NCBI GenBank assembly: GCA_026390445.1
Contig: JAPLFX010000201.1
Span: 1 to 54,606 of the forward strand
DNA: 54,606 nt
Direction of reading: 5' to 3'
Source: Pseudomonadota bacterium
Lineage (GTDB): Bacteria; Bdellovibrionota_B; Oligoflexia; Oligoflexales; CAIYRB01
A program made the position numbers and the translations under genes. Below are positions 46,102 to 53,379 of this stretch, piece by piece; positions within the stretch are counted from its first letter, which is position 1; every line of letters begins with the position of its first letter. The notes beneath the pieces were generated by a model, which saw only the letters and a list, made by a program, of their open reading frames with translations, made no database searches and was not told where the DNA came from.

Positions 46102-46854
46102 TTAGAAAGGCGAGTAAGCGATTTTGATAAGATCGAAGCTATTCGTCGTCGCAGCCACCGAGATGTTGGTAAGAATGCCTATCGGTCGAATACTCAAGCT
46201 GCCTTGATAATAAGTGTAGGCGGAGCCGATGGCGCCGCCGCCTTTGAAGCGGTAGTAGACGAGCTCTAAGCCCAAATGTCGGCCATTGCCTCGACCGAAT
46301 GCGACATAGACGTGCTCGCCGTTGATGCGGGAGTCGAGCCAGTTCAAACTCCCGCCAAACCCGACCGAAGCGAATAAATCCGGGAAGTGTGCCGGCGTGA
46401 TGCCAAAGCGAAGAATCGCTGATCCGGTAAAACCAATGATATTGACGCTTGCCGACACGAGCGGCTGTTTAGGGGTGTTGGCATCAAGATGCTTTTTTTC
46501 GAGTTGATAGAATGCACCGCCAAAGCCCAAGTCGTAATAAAACAAGCCAGTCGGCTTCACCACCTTTTGGATGCCGAGACGAAAAGGGGTTCTGCTCTGG
46601 ACGGACAGGACGGCACTACAAGCTTCCGTACCGGTCGAACGCACCGGATTGCAGCGTTCGCCGCCCGCGGATAGCGGAGCATTATAGCTGACGGTGGCTG
46701 ACGTGTTTGCCGAGGTCAGAGACGATGTGATCTGATAGTTGTCTAAGATTGAATACGCTGCAGCGGTCTGTGCCTGAGCACCCATCAAGGCCATCGCAAC
46801 GCAAAGAAAGAGCCAACCTCTGCATACCGCAGATAGGCGACGGCCATGAATCAA
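46102..46854 (-). CDS. Exported hypothetical protein, probable outer-membrane protein
   Basis: The 250-residue product starts at a TTG (complement of 46852-46854) preceded by CGGAG. It has a signal peptide (RGWLFLCVAMALMGAQAQ, cleavage near TAAA). The mature part has repeating beta-strand patterns, many Gly and aromatic residues (GLFYYDLGFGGAFYQLE, LGLELVYYRFKGG), and ends in FDLIKIAYSPF. These features suit a small outer-membrane barrel. No family recognised. MITE copy 3 sits 83 bp upstream of its start. Confidence 0.6.
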   Translation of the reverse strand: MIHGRRLSAVCRGWLFLCVAMALMGAQAQTAAAYSILDNYQITSSLTSANTSATVSYNAPLSAGGERCNPVRSTGTEACSAVLSVQSRTPFRLGIQKVVKPTGLFYYDLGFGGAFYQLEKKHLDANTPKQPLVSASVNIIGFTGSAILRFGITPAHFPDLFASVGFGGSLNWLDSRINGEHVYVAFGRGNGRHLGLELVYYRFKGGGAIGSAYTYYQGSLSIRPIGILTNISVAATTNSFDLIKIAYSPF

Positions 46855-46936
46855 TAGATTGCTCCGCAGGACTTAAAGAAAGTGGCGCGTATTTTTATAA
46901 ATACGATAAAATGTTAATATACTGTAGCACCTTTGT

Positions 46937-47055
46937 GGCATTGTTGCAAAAATCCTGCCCTCCAGCTTCCCGCCCTCCCAGTTTTTGGAATAAAGCCGCC
47001 TGTCCAAAAACAGGGAGGGCGGGAAGCTGGAGGGCAGGATTTTTGCAACAATGCC
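46937..47055 (-). mobile_element. MITE copy 3 (119 bp) with 9-bp target duplication
   Basis: Ends GGCATTGTTGCAAAAATCC and its exact complement. The arms include CTGCCCTCCAGCTTCCCGCC and complement. The minus-strand centre reads GGCGGCTTTATTCC, the family core, so the copy is inverted relative to copies 2 and 4. Flanking 9-mers cacctttgt (46928-46936) and cacctttat (47056-47064) match at eight of nine positions in mixed-composition sequence, good evidence of transposition. The copy lies between two divergent genes and forms a bidirectional terminator-like hairpin with A5 before and T5 after the stem. Confidence 0.88.
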
Positions 47056-47245
47056 CACCTTTATCAGAGTGGCCGCAAGTCCCTCTGACGCCTCGACTTG
47101 GTGGCATGCGTCGCACCTATCTGGTAGTCTCGGCCGACTCTAACAAGTCCTTCGGCGGCCTCCGCACGGCCCCAAGGCCCTCAAACCCGCTCAATGATCT
47201 AGGTGGATGTCACCGTTAGCGGCGTACACAGCGAAAGGTTTGGCA

Positions 47246-48295
47246 ATGCAAGGCTCACGAAACACCTTAGAACAGGTTCGCAGCTACTATGGTGAGGTTT
47301 TGCGCAAATCTGCCGACCTGAAGACGTCCGCATGTTGTGTTGCGGAACGACTGCCTCCGAACATCGCTGCGATCGTCGCCGAGATTCATCCGGAGGTTCT
47401 TGAACGCTTCTATGGTTGCGGAGTCATTGCACCAGCGGAGCTCACCGGACGCACCGTACTTGACCTCGGTTGTGGCACCGGCCGGGACGTCTTTGTGCTG
47501 TCAAAACTCGTCGGGCCAACTGGCCGAGTGATTGGCGTTGATATGACACAGTCACAACTCGATGTCGGTCGCCGTCATCTTGACTTCCATGCCAAGGCCT
47601 TTGGCCATCGGACGTCAAACGTCACCCTCCTTCATGGCTTTATCGAGGACCTTGAGTCCTTGGGCATTGCCTCTGGCAGCATCGACGTCGTCGTGTCGAA
47701 TTGCGTGATCAACCTCTCGCCGGCCAAGGAGCGCGTTTTTGCCGAAATATTCCGGGTCTTGCGGCCCGGCGGCGAACTCCACTTTTCGGATGTATTTGCC
47801 GACCGTCGGCTGCCGCAATCCTTTGCCGAAGATCCGATCTTGCTCGGGGAATGCTTAGGCGGCGCCATGTATGTCGAGGATTTCCGCCGGCTGACGACCA
47901 AGCTAGGCTGCCCAGACGTGCGCGTCCTATCGCGCGCTCCCATCAGCATCACCGATCAGAAGATCGCGGCACAGGTGGGTCTGGCGCAATTTACGTCGCT
48001 GACCTTGCGAGCCTTCAAAGTGGATCTTGAAGACCGCTGCGAAGACTTCGGCCAAGTAGCAAGCTATCTCGGAACGATTCCGGATCACCCTCACTCCTAC
48101 CGTCTCGACGATCATCATCTCTTCGAGGCGCATCGCCCTTTCACCGTGTGCGGCAATACCGCGTCCATGCTATCTGCCTCGCGTTTAGCGCCGCATTTTC
48201 ATGTCACCGGCGACTTATCCCGGCACTTTGGGTTATTTCCTTGTGGTCCAGAGGCTGGTGCTCAGGACTCACAAAATTCCGGCGCATGCTGCTAA
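47246..48295 (+). CDS. arsM: Arsenite S-adenosylmethionine methyltransferase (ArsM)
   Basis: Methylates trivalent arsenic with SAM, the entry step to arsenosugars. The 349-residue protein starts YYGEVLRKSADLKTSACC, the family hallmark; the SAM site is VLDLGCGTGRDVFVLS (72-87), then GVDMT and VVVSNCVINLS. Cysteines at 30, 58, 153 and 203 reproduce the 28- and 50-residue spacings within the two pairs of algal ArsM (Cys44/72 and Cys174/224). The C-terminus ends in a Cys pair (GACC). The ATG at 47246 has AAAGG upstream; an in-frame start at 47207 is less likely. First gene of a four-gene arsenosugar operon, 65 bp before arsS. Confidence 0.9.
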   Translation: MQGSRNTLEQVRSYYGEVLRKSADLKTSACCVAERLPPNIAAIVAEIHPEVLERFYGCGVIAPAELTGRTVLDLGCGTGRDVFVLSKLVGPTGRVIGVDMTQSQLDVGRRHLDFHAKAFGHRTSNVTLLHGFIEDLESLGIASGSIDVVVSNCVINLSPAKERVFAEIFRVLRPGGELHFSDVFADRRLPQSFAEDPILLGECLGGAMYVEDFRRLTTKLGCPDVRVLSRAPISITDQKIAAQVGLAQFTSLTLRAFKVDLEDRCEDFGQVASYLGTIPDHPHSYRLDDHHLFEAHRPFTVCGNTASMLSASRLAPHFHVTGDLSRHFGLFPCGPEAGAQDSQNSGACC

Positions 48296-48360
48296 TAGGC
48301 TTAGACCATGTTTTTGCACTGTCGAATGATATGCGTTTAGCAACGAGCGATAGGTGAGCC

Positions 48361-49380
48361 GTGGACCTTTCTATCGATGACTCCAAGCCGATCGTTGCCG
48401 ATCGGTTCAATTTTGACCAAAAGCTCGCCGAGCAGGGCCTGCTCCTAGCACCCCTTTCTCTAGAGACCTTGCAGCTCAATATCACCCGCTTATGTAATCA
48501 GGCATGCGAGCACTGCCACGTCGATGCTTCGCCGCGACGTCGCGAAATGATGAGTAAAGCCGTCGTCGACCGCTGCTTGGGCATCCTTGAGGATCATCCA
48601 GGCATTATGACGTTAGATATCACCGGCGGTGCCCCTGAGCTGCACCCAGATTTTCGCGAGATGGTCATCCGTGCGCGTCAGCTTGGTCGACACGTCATCG
48701 TCCGTCACAATCTAACGGTCACACTCGATCCTCATCCCTTGACGAAAGAGAGCCTGAGGTATTTGCCAGAGTTTTTCGCTGAGCAGGGGGTTGAGGTCGT
48801 CTCGTCGCTGCCATGCTACCAGGAGCTTCGTACCGACCAACAGCGCGGCGACGGTGTCTTTCAAAAGAGTATCCAAAGCCTGCAACTTCTCAACGAGCTC
48901 GGCTTTGGCCGCGACGGCTCGTCGCTCGTACTCAACCTCGTCTACAACCCGGTCGGTGCCTTCTTGCCACCTGCGCAGGACCTGCTCGAACTCGACTACA
49001 AGCGCGAGCTTCGCGACCGCTTTGGTATCGAGTTTACCAAGCTGTTTGCCCTAACCAACATGCCCATCCATCGCTTCAAGGCCCAACTGCGCCGCCTAAA
49101 GTCCTACGAAGACTATATGGAAACGCTCGTGTCGACCTTCAACGACAAGGCGGCGACTGGCGTGATGTGCCGATCGATGATCAGCGTCGCCGCCGGTGGC
49201 GGCTTGTATGATTGTGATTTCAACCAAATGCTCGGTATGGCGATCGGCGGTGACGAAGCGCCGTTAACGGTGTTTGATTTCGACGCGCAGACGTTGCTGT
49301 CACGGCGCATTCGCTTTGCGAGTCACTGCTTTGGCTGCACTGCCGGAATGGGCGCTAGCTGCAGAGGAAAGATTTCGTGA
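48361..49380 (+). CDS. arsS: Arsenosugar biosynthesis radical SAM protein ArsS
   Basis: Radical SAM enzyme that, with ArsM, forms 5'-deoxy-5'-dimethylarsinoyl-adenosine, the arsenosugar precursor. The 339-residue protein has the cluster motif CNQACEHC (Cys45, Cys49, Cys52) followed by HVDASPRR. It also has GGAPELHPDF and the C-terminal HCFGCTAGMGASC (Cys323, Cys326, Cys334) typical of the ArsS family and probably binding a second cluster or substrate. All motif positions are Cys codons, so this is not a selenoprotein version. The GTG start at 48361 follows AGGTGAG. It sits between arsM and the first glycosyltransferase. Confidence 0.92.
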   Translation: MDLSIDDSKPIVADRFNFDQKLAEQGLLLAPLSLETLQLNITRLCNQACEHCHVDASPRRREMMSKAVVDRCLGILEDHPGIMTLDITGGAPELHPDFREMVIRARQLGRHVIVRHNLTVTLDPHPLTKESLRYLPEFFAEQGVEVVSSLPCYQELRTDQQRGDGVFQKSIQSLQLLNELGFGRDGSSLVLNLVYNPVGAFLPPAQDLLELDYKRELRDRFGIEFTKLFALTNMPIHRFKAQLRRLKSYEDYMETLVSTFNDKAATGVMCRSMISVAAGGGLYDCDFNQMLGMAIGGDEAPLTVFDFDAQTLLSRRIRFASHCFGCTAGMGASCRGKIS

Positions 49381-49424
49381 CCTTTGGCTCTGTCGCGCCT
49401 TGCCGCGGCAAAAAGGAGTGAGCC

Positions 49425-50123
49425 TTGGCGCTCTCGGTGATGATTCCCATTGCAACGGGCGACAAAGCTTGGCCAGATCTCCTTGCCGATCTATCGGTAT
49501 TGACGCCCCAGGATGAAATCATCTTCGTGTCGACGGAGGCAATCAGCGACCAAGTCCAAAACTCGCCGGCATACGCGGCCCTACCGTGCTCCTGCCAGTT
49601 TGAGGTGTCTGCGCCAGGACGAGCCAAGCAGCTCAATGCGGGCGCTAGGCGGGCCAGCCATGACAACCTTTGGTTCTTGCATTGTGACTCGCGCGTACCC
49701 GAGTCGTCGATCGAGGCCCTCTTGATCGCGCTGCATGATGCGCCGGAGGCCCTGCATTTCTTTGACCTAAAGTTCCAAAATGATGGTCCGTTTATGGTGC
49801 ATATCAATGGAGTGGGTGTTTGGATGCGCTCGCGGATGCTTCGGCTGCCGTTCGGCGACCAGGGATTTTGCACCTCGCGCGCGACCTTTGACGCCCTCGG
49901 CGGGTTCGATGAGTCGACTCCTTACGGCGAGGATCACCTCTTGGTTTGGCGAGCCCACCAAGCTGGCATCAGAGTGCGTGCCGTCGGCGCTCGACTTTAT
50001 ACGAGTGCGAGAAAATATCGCACGTATGGGTGGCGACACACGACCGCGCGCCATCTACGGTTAACGGCTAAGCAAGCGTTGCCGGAATTTGTGCGCCTAC
50101 TCCGCGAGAGAATTTTTATATGA
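49425..50123 (+). CDS. TIGR04283-type arsenosugar glycosyltransferase
   Basis: A 232-residue GT2-fold glycosyltransferase with family marks: LSVMIPIATGD start, APGRAKQLNAGARRA donor loop, FLHCDSRVP in place of the metal-binding LHADT, LPFGDQGFCTSR, and FDESTPYGEDHLLVWRA. Members of this family are found with arsenosugar genes and are thought to modify the arsenic-containing nucleoside or sugar; the acceptor is not proven. It starts at a TTG with AAGGAG eight bases upstream. Its stop overlaps the next start (ATGA at 50120-50123). Confidence 0.88.
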   Translation: MALSVMIPIATGDKAWPDLLADLSVLTPQDEIIFVSTEAISDQVQNSPAYAALPCSCQFEVSAPGRAKQLNAGARRASHDNLWFLHCDSRVPESSIEALLIALHDAPEALHFFDLKFQNDGPFMVHINGVGVWMRSRMLRLPFGDQGFCTSRATFDALGGFDESTPYGEDHLLVWRAHQAGIRVRAVGARLYTSARKYRTYGWRHTTARHLRLTAKQALPEFVRLLRERIFI

Positions 50124-50809
50124 ATCCTTCGGGCGCCTTAGTCATCTTTGTCAAGACGCCAGGATTATCGCCCGTCAAGTCTCGCCTTGCGCAGGAGGTC
50201 GGCCAGAAGCTGTCGCGTGAATTCTATGAACGAAGCGTACGCGCCACCGCGGCGGTCGCACGAGAAGCGCAAAGTCGCTATCCGGGCTTAGCGGTCTACT
50301 GGGCCATTGCCGAAGTCGAGGGACTCGCTGCTCCCATGTGGGCGGGTTTCCCCAAGCTCTATCAGGGTGAGGGGAGTTTGGGGCATCGACTATCGCATGT
50401 TTACCAACATATCTTGCGACGCCATGACTTTGCCTGCTTTATGGGGGCCGACTCGCCACACCTCGAAGTCAGCAAGCTGATCCACGGTATCCGTGAAACG
50501 GGGCGATGGTTGCGCAAGAAATTCGTGATGGGTGAGGCCGATGACGGTGGTTTCTATTTTTTCGGTGGCAGCATTCCAGTCCCCGAGACTGATTGGACCT
50601 CGGTCCCATATAGCGTGTCGCAAACCGCGCAAGAGCTGACGGGTCGCCTCGAACTTATCGCCCCTGTTTGCAGGATCGAACGCAGTTTTGACATCGACTT
50701 ATTGGATGATCTGAAACATTACCTGGATCAGCAGTTGCTCGGATTAGAGCTTCTGCCTGAGCAGTGGGATCTTATTCAATGGTCACAAGTGGTGTGCAAG
50801 GACCGGTAA
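50120..50809 (+). CDS. TIGR04282-type (DUF2064) arsenosugar glycosyltransferase
   Basis: A 229-residue nucleotidyl/glycosyltransferase-A fold protein. Visible marks are VIFVKTPGLSPVKSRLA near the start, LGHRLSHVY, the FMGADSPHL metal/substrate motif, and MGEADDGGFYFFGG. This family commonly occurs next to TIGR04283 proteins in arsenosugar clusters. Translation is coupled to the upstream gene by ATGA. It closes the operon; a 286-base gap with no recognised feature follows. Confidence 0.88.
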   Translation: MNPSGALVIFVKTPGLSPVKSRLAQEVGQKLSREFYERSVRATAAVAREAQSRYPGLAVYWAIAEVEGLAAPMWAGFPKLYQGEGSLGHRLSHVYQHILRRHDFACFMGADSPHLEVSKLIHGIRETGRWLRKKFVMGEADDGGFYFFGGSIPVPETDWTSVPYSVSQTAQELTGRLELIAPVCRIERSFDIDLLDDLKHYLDQQLLGLELLPEQWDLIQWSQVVCKDR

Positions 50810-51095
50810 CTGATCCACCAGTGATACCCTGGGCAGGTCGCCTTCATGAGTGCTCAGATTCATCGTTTGAGCTGACGTCGTCATTAAGAAAAGGCCGAAA
50901 CGACCCTACCATACGCACTCTGCCATGAACCGAACGGTCTCGGCTTAGAGCACACATGTCAGGCTATCGATAGCGGAGCGCACGATATTTGGCAGACCAT
51001 TAGATTGGTAGGATCCTCGGACCTGACAGACCTCATATTCGAGGAACGTTTCGATTTCGTGATAAACTTAAAGATCACGGGCCGCGGAGGACATG

Positions 51096-51686
51096 ATGAA
51101 GATCGGCGTATTGGACTTAAAGCCCACCCAATTTGTCGTAGGGCGTCGAGAAATCGAGGTCAAAGTCGATAAGTTTGCCGGTCTAGATGGAAAGAAGCTG
51201 GACGCGTACCTGGACGATCATGTAGTCCCGTGTGTCGTCGGGCCGCGTAAGCAATTCTTTATGATCGATCACCATCATTTCGTTGCAGCCGCCTATGATC
51301 ACGGTCATAAAGAGGTCAAGATCAGCATCTTGGAGGATCAGTCCAAGCTGGAATTTGACGCCTTCTGGCGCTACATGGATAGCAAAAAGTGGCTCTATCT
51401 GTACGACCAATTTGGTGGCGGTCCGCATCCTGCCCCGATGTTACCCGTGGATGTCAGAGGCTTAGCTGATGACATATATCGTAGTTTGGCCTGGGAATTA
51501 AGGGATGCCGGCATCATCCCCAAGATCCAGGAGCCTTTTGCGGAATTCAAATGGGCAAAGTTCCTGCGCACTCACATCACCATCGATCTGCATCAGGAAA
51601 AGTACAGCGATGCGGTCAAGCGCTGTAAAGAGCTTGTCTCTGCCTCGCTGGATCCTGATGTTCTGAAGGCCCAGAAACGCAGTTAG
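51096..51686 (+). CDS. ParB-like nuclease-family protein (ParBc_2 type)
   Basis: A 196-residue protein resembling the ParBc_2 family (putative ParB-like nuclease). The start VLDLKPTQFVVGRREIEVKV is characteristic of the family, and MIDHHHFVAAAY keeps the His-rich loop. The mid part (YMDSKKWLYLYDQFG, FRRL-like segments) fits the rest of the domain. The ATG at 51096 is chosen over 51093 because GGAGG (51086-51090) is too close to the first. No parA or helix-turn-helix is present, so a role in chromosome segregation is unlikely. The 293 bases between this gene and the next hold nothing recognised. Confidence 0.75.
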   Translation: MKIGVLDLKPTQFVVGRREIEVKVDKFAGLDGKKLDAYLDDHVVPCVVGPRKQFFMIDHHHFVAAAYDHGHKEVKISILEDQSKLEFDAFWRYMDSKKWLYLYDQFGGGPHPAPMLPVDVRGLADDIYRSLAWELRDAGIIPKIQEPFAEFKWAKFLRTHITIDLHQEKYSDAVKRCKELVSASLDPDVLKAQKRS

Positions 51687-51979
51687 CACGCCAAGGCTGC
51701 CTGATTCCGTCATCGAGCCATGGAAGGCGGGTCGACCCGAGATCACTTGCGAGAGGTCGGCAAAAGGTAGCCAAGCCTCGCGAGCTTAAGTGTTTAAGAT
51801 CTTTAAGAACATCAATGGATCTTAACAAAAAAGTCACCAGCTGCTAGCCCGCCAGCGATGGCAAATTCGTCGCGATCTTCAGCGCCCCTGCCTCATGAAA
51901 TAGTAAAAACTACCGATACCACCATATGGCATCTCGCTAGCAGTCCTCTGGTCGTGGGCGTCAAGTAACCCTGAAGCAC

Positions 51980-52753
51980 ATGAGCGGAGATGCCGTGAAC
52001 TTTAGCATAAACTACTTAGCTAACCTGGTGGTCGAACACTTTCCGGTCGTTTTTGACGCCTACAACAAGGTCGAGAGCGCGTTTCTTCGCCATAAACAAG
52101 TTCGCGATATTTTCACTAGCTATTATAAATACAATAAATGGTTGGATCCAGACACTCGCTCCGGTGCCGGCTCAAACCTGCAGCAGACCGCGGTGATTCG
52201 TGCCGCCCTGCCCGCCCTTTTGCGTCAATACAACATCCGTACGCTGGTGGATCTGCCCTGCGGCGACTTCTATTGGATGCGGATGCTCGATCTCGACCTA
52301 GATCTATATATCGGCCTCGATATCGTCGAAAGTTTGGTGCAGCATAATCAGGAGCATTTTGCGAGGCAAGGCCGTGAGTTTCGCGTGTTCAATGCGATCG
52401 AAGAGGTCGTCCCTGCTTGTGATCTGGTATTTTCTCGCGATATGCTCGTACACTTCTCCAATGAGCACATCTTAGCAACGCTGCAACAGATCGCCAAATC
52501 GCACGCAACCTACTTTTTAACCACACATTTTAATGCTCCAGAGATGGTGAACAAGGACGTTGCAACGGGCTGCTGGCGGCCGATTAACCTCGAAAGGGCG
52601 CCGTTTAACCTACCGGCGCCGTTGTTACTGATTAATGAAAAGTGTCCGGAAAAGGCACCCTTTGCCAATGCCAAAACGGTGGCCCTATGGACCGTCGAAT
52701 CGCTGCGCATCGCCCTTGGTATGCCGACGATCGACCTAAAGGTGGCCGTATAG
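51980..52753 (+). CDS. SAM-dependent methyltransferase (class I)
   Basis: A 257-residue protein with a class I methyltransferase core: TLVDLPCGDFYWMRMLD (motif I), YIGLDIVESLV (acidic motif II), CDLVFSRDMLVHFSNE (motif IV/post). An N-terminal helical segment includes NKWLDPDTRSGAGSNLQQT, a sequence typical of a widespread, uncharacterised methyltransferase group often found in surface-glycan regions. Substrate unknown. A GTG at 51995, preceded by CGGAG, is an alternative start. It may or may not be part of the arsenosugar cluster; it lies more than 1 kb from it. Confidence 0.75.
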   Translation: MSGDAVNFSINYLANLVVEHFPVVFDAYNKVESAFLRHKQVRDIFTSYYKYNKWLDPDTRSGAGSNLQQTAVIRAALPALLRQYNIRTLVDLPCGDFYWMRMLDLDLDLYIGLDIVESLVQHNQEHFARQGREFRVFNAIEEVVPACDLVFSRDMLVHFSNEHILATLQQIAKSHATYFLTTHFNAPEMVNKDVATGCWRPINLERAPFNLPAPLLLINEKCPEKAPFANAKTVALWTVESLRIALGMPTIDLKVAV

Positions 52754-52866
52754 CGTCAGGATCGTCGCCGGGGACACCACTTTGGGGTGACAATAAAACG
52801 TCGACTCGCTTATAATTTTGTGTCCGCGATACTTGACGCGCCTCGTCGTGTAAGTTGGTAGGAGGC

Positions 52867-52979
52867 GGCTTTGTTGCATAAATCCTGCCCTCCCGCCTTC
52901 CCGGCCTCCCAGTTTTTGGGCAGCGGCTTTATGCCGCTTAGCCTGGAGAGTGGGACGGCGGGATTTATGCAACAAAGCC
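52867..52979 (+). mobile_element. MITE copy 4 (113 bp) with 9-bp target duplication
   Basis: Outer 18 bases GGCTTTGTTGCATAAATC and complement are identical to copy 2; internal arms have diverged and the right arm has lost about eight bases. The core AGTTTTTGGGCAGCGGCTTT is in the same orientation as copy 2. Flanking 9-mers gtaggaggc (52858-52866) and gtaggaggt (52980-52988) match at eight of nine positions. It lies between the methyltransferase stop and the response-regulator start. Confidence 0.88.
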
Positions 52980-52988
52980 GTAGGAGGT
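52980..52988 (+). promoter_or_regulatory. Ribosome-binding site made by, or kept as, a MITE target duplicate
   Basis: The right-hand duplicate gtaggaggt contains AGGAGG eight bases before the TTG start of the response regulator at 52996. The left-hand duplicate (52858-52866) contains the same core beyond the element. The insertion therefore hit the Shine-Dalgarno sequence, leaving one copy on each side and separating the gene from its original upstream DNA and promoter. Confidence 0.65.
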
Positions 52989-52995
52989 CTCTAAG

Positions 52996-53379
52996 TTGCG
53001 AAAGACTTCGATCTTAGTACTGGACGACTGCGAAGACCTGCTAGAGTTGACGGTTTGCTTTATCGAAAAGCTTTGCGGGTGCACAGTGGTAACCGCCAGA
53101 AGTTTGGCCGATGTGCAGCGCCAGCTCGAGACGGTCCTAACGTGCGAATTGGCCATCCTAGACATCAACCTCGACGAGGGCCAGCCGAACGGTATCGATG
53201 TGTATAACTGGATGCGAGCCAACGGGTTTCAGGCACGCATTGTTTTTCTTACCGGCCACGCCAGGACCTATCCCTTAGTGACCGAGGCTGAGCGCTTGGG
53301 CGACGTGAAAATATTCAGCAAGCCTTTGCCAGCCTCCACCTTGATAAAGATCGTCCAAAATGAACCTGTCGAACCCTGA
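52996..53379 (+). CDS. Single-domain response regulator
   Basis: A 127-residue receiver domain: Asp10-Asp11 (ILVLDDCED), phospho-acceptor Asp56 (AILDINLDEGQPNG), Thr86 in FLTGHAR and Lys109 in FSKPL. No output domain. The TTG start is supported by AGGAGG eight bases upstream, just outside MITE copy 4. It overlaps the next gene by 20 bp, so the two are cotranslated. It probably receives a phosphoryl group from a kinase encoded elsewhere, since its partner lacks an ATPase domain. Confidence 0.88.
   Translation: MRKTSILVLDDCEDLLELTVCFIEKLCGCTVVTARSLADVQRQLETVLTCELAILDINLDEGQPNGIDVYNWMRANGFQARIVFLTGHARTYPLVTEAERLGDVKIFSKPLPASTLIKIVQNEPVEP

Noticed and set aside
48361-49380. Possible selenocysteine in ArsS, as some family members are selenoproteins
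   Set aside because: All motif positions are ordinary Cys codons, and the only TGA is at the normal C-terminal end.
50810-51095. Search for a tRNA or small RNA in the gap after the arsenosugar cluster
   Set aside because: No cloverleaf arms, T-loop sequence or convincing terminator could be found.
36066-52979. Palindromic repeats considered as CRISPR repeats or attachment sites
   Set aside because: They are dispersed singly over 17 kb with no spacers, and have transposon-like ends and 9-bp flanking duplications.
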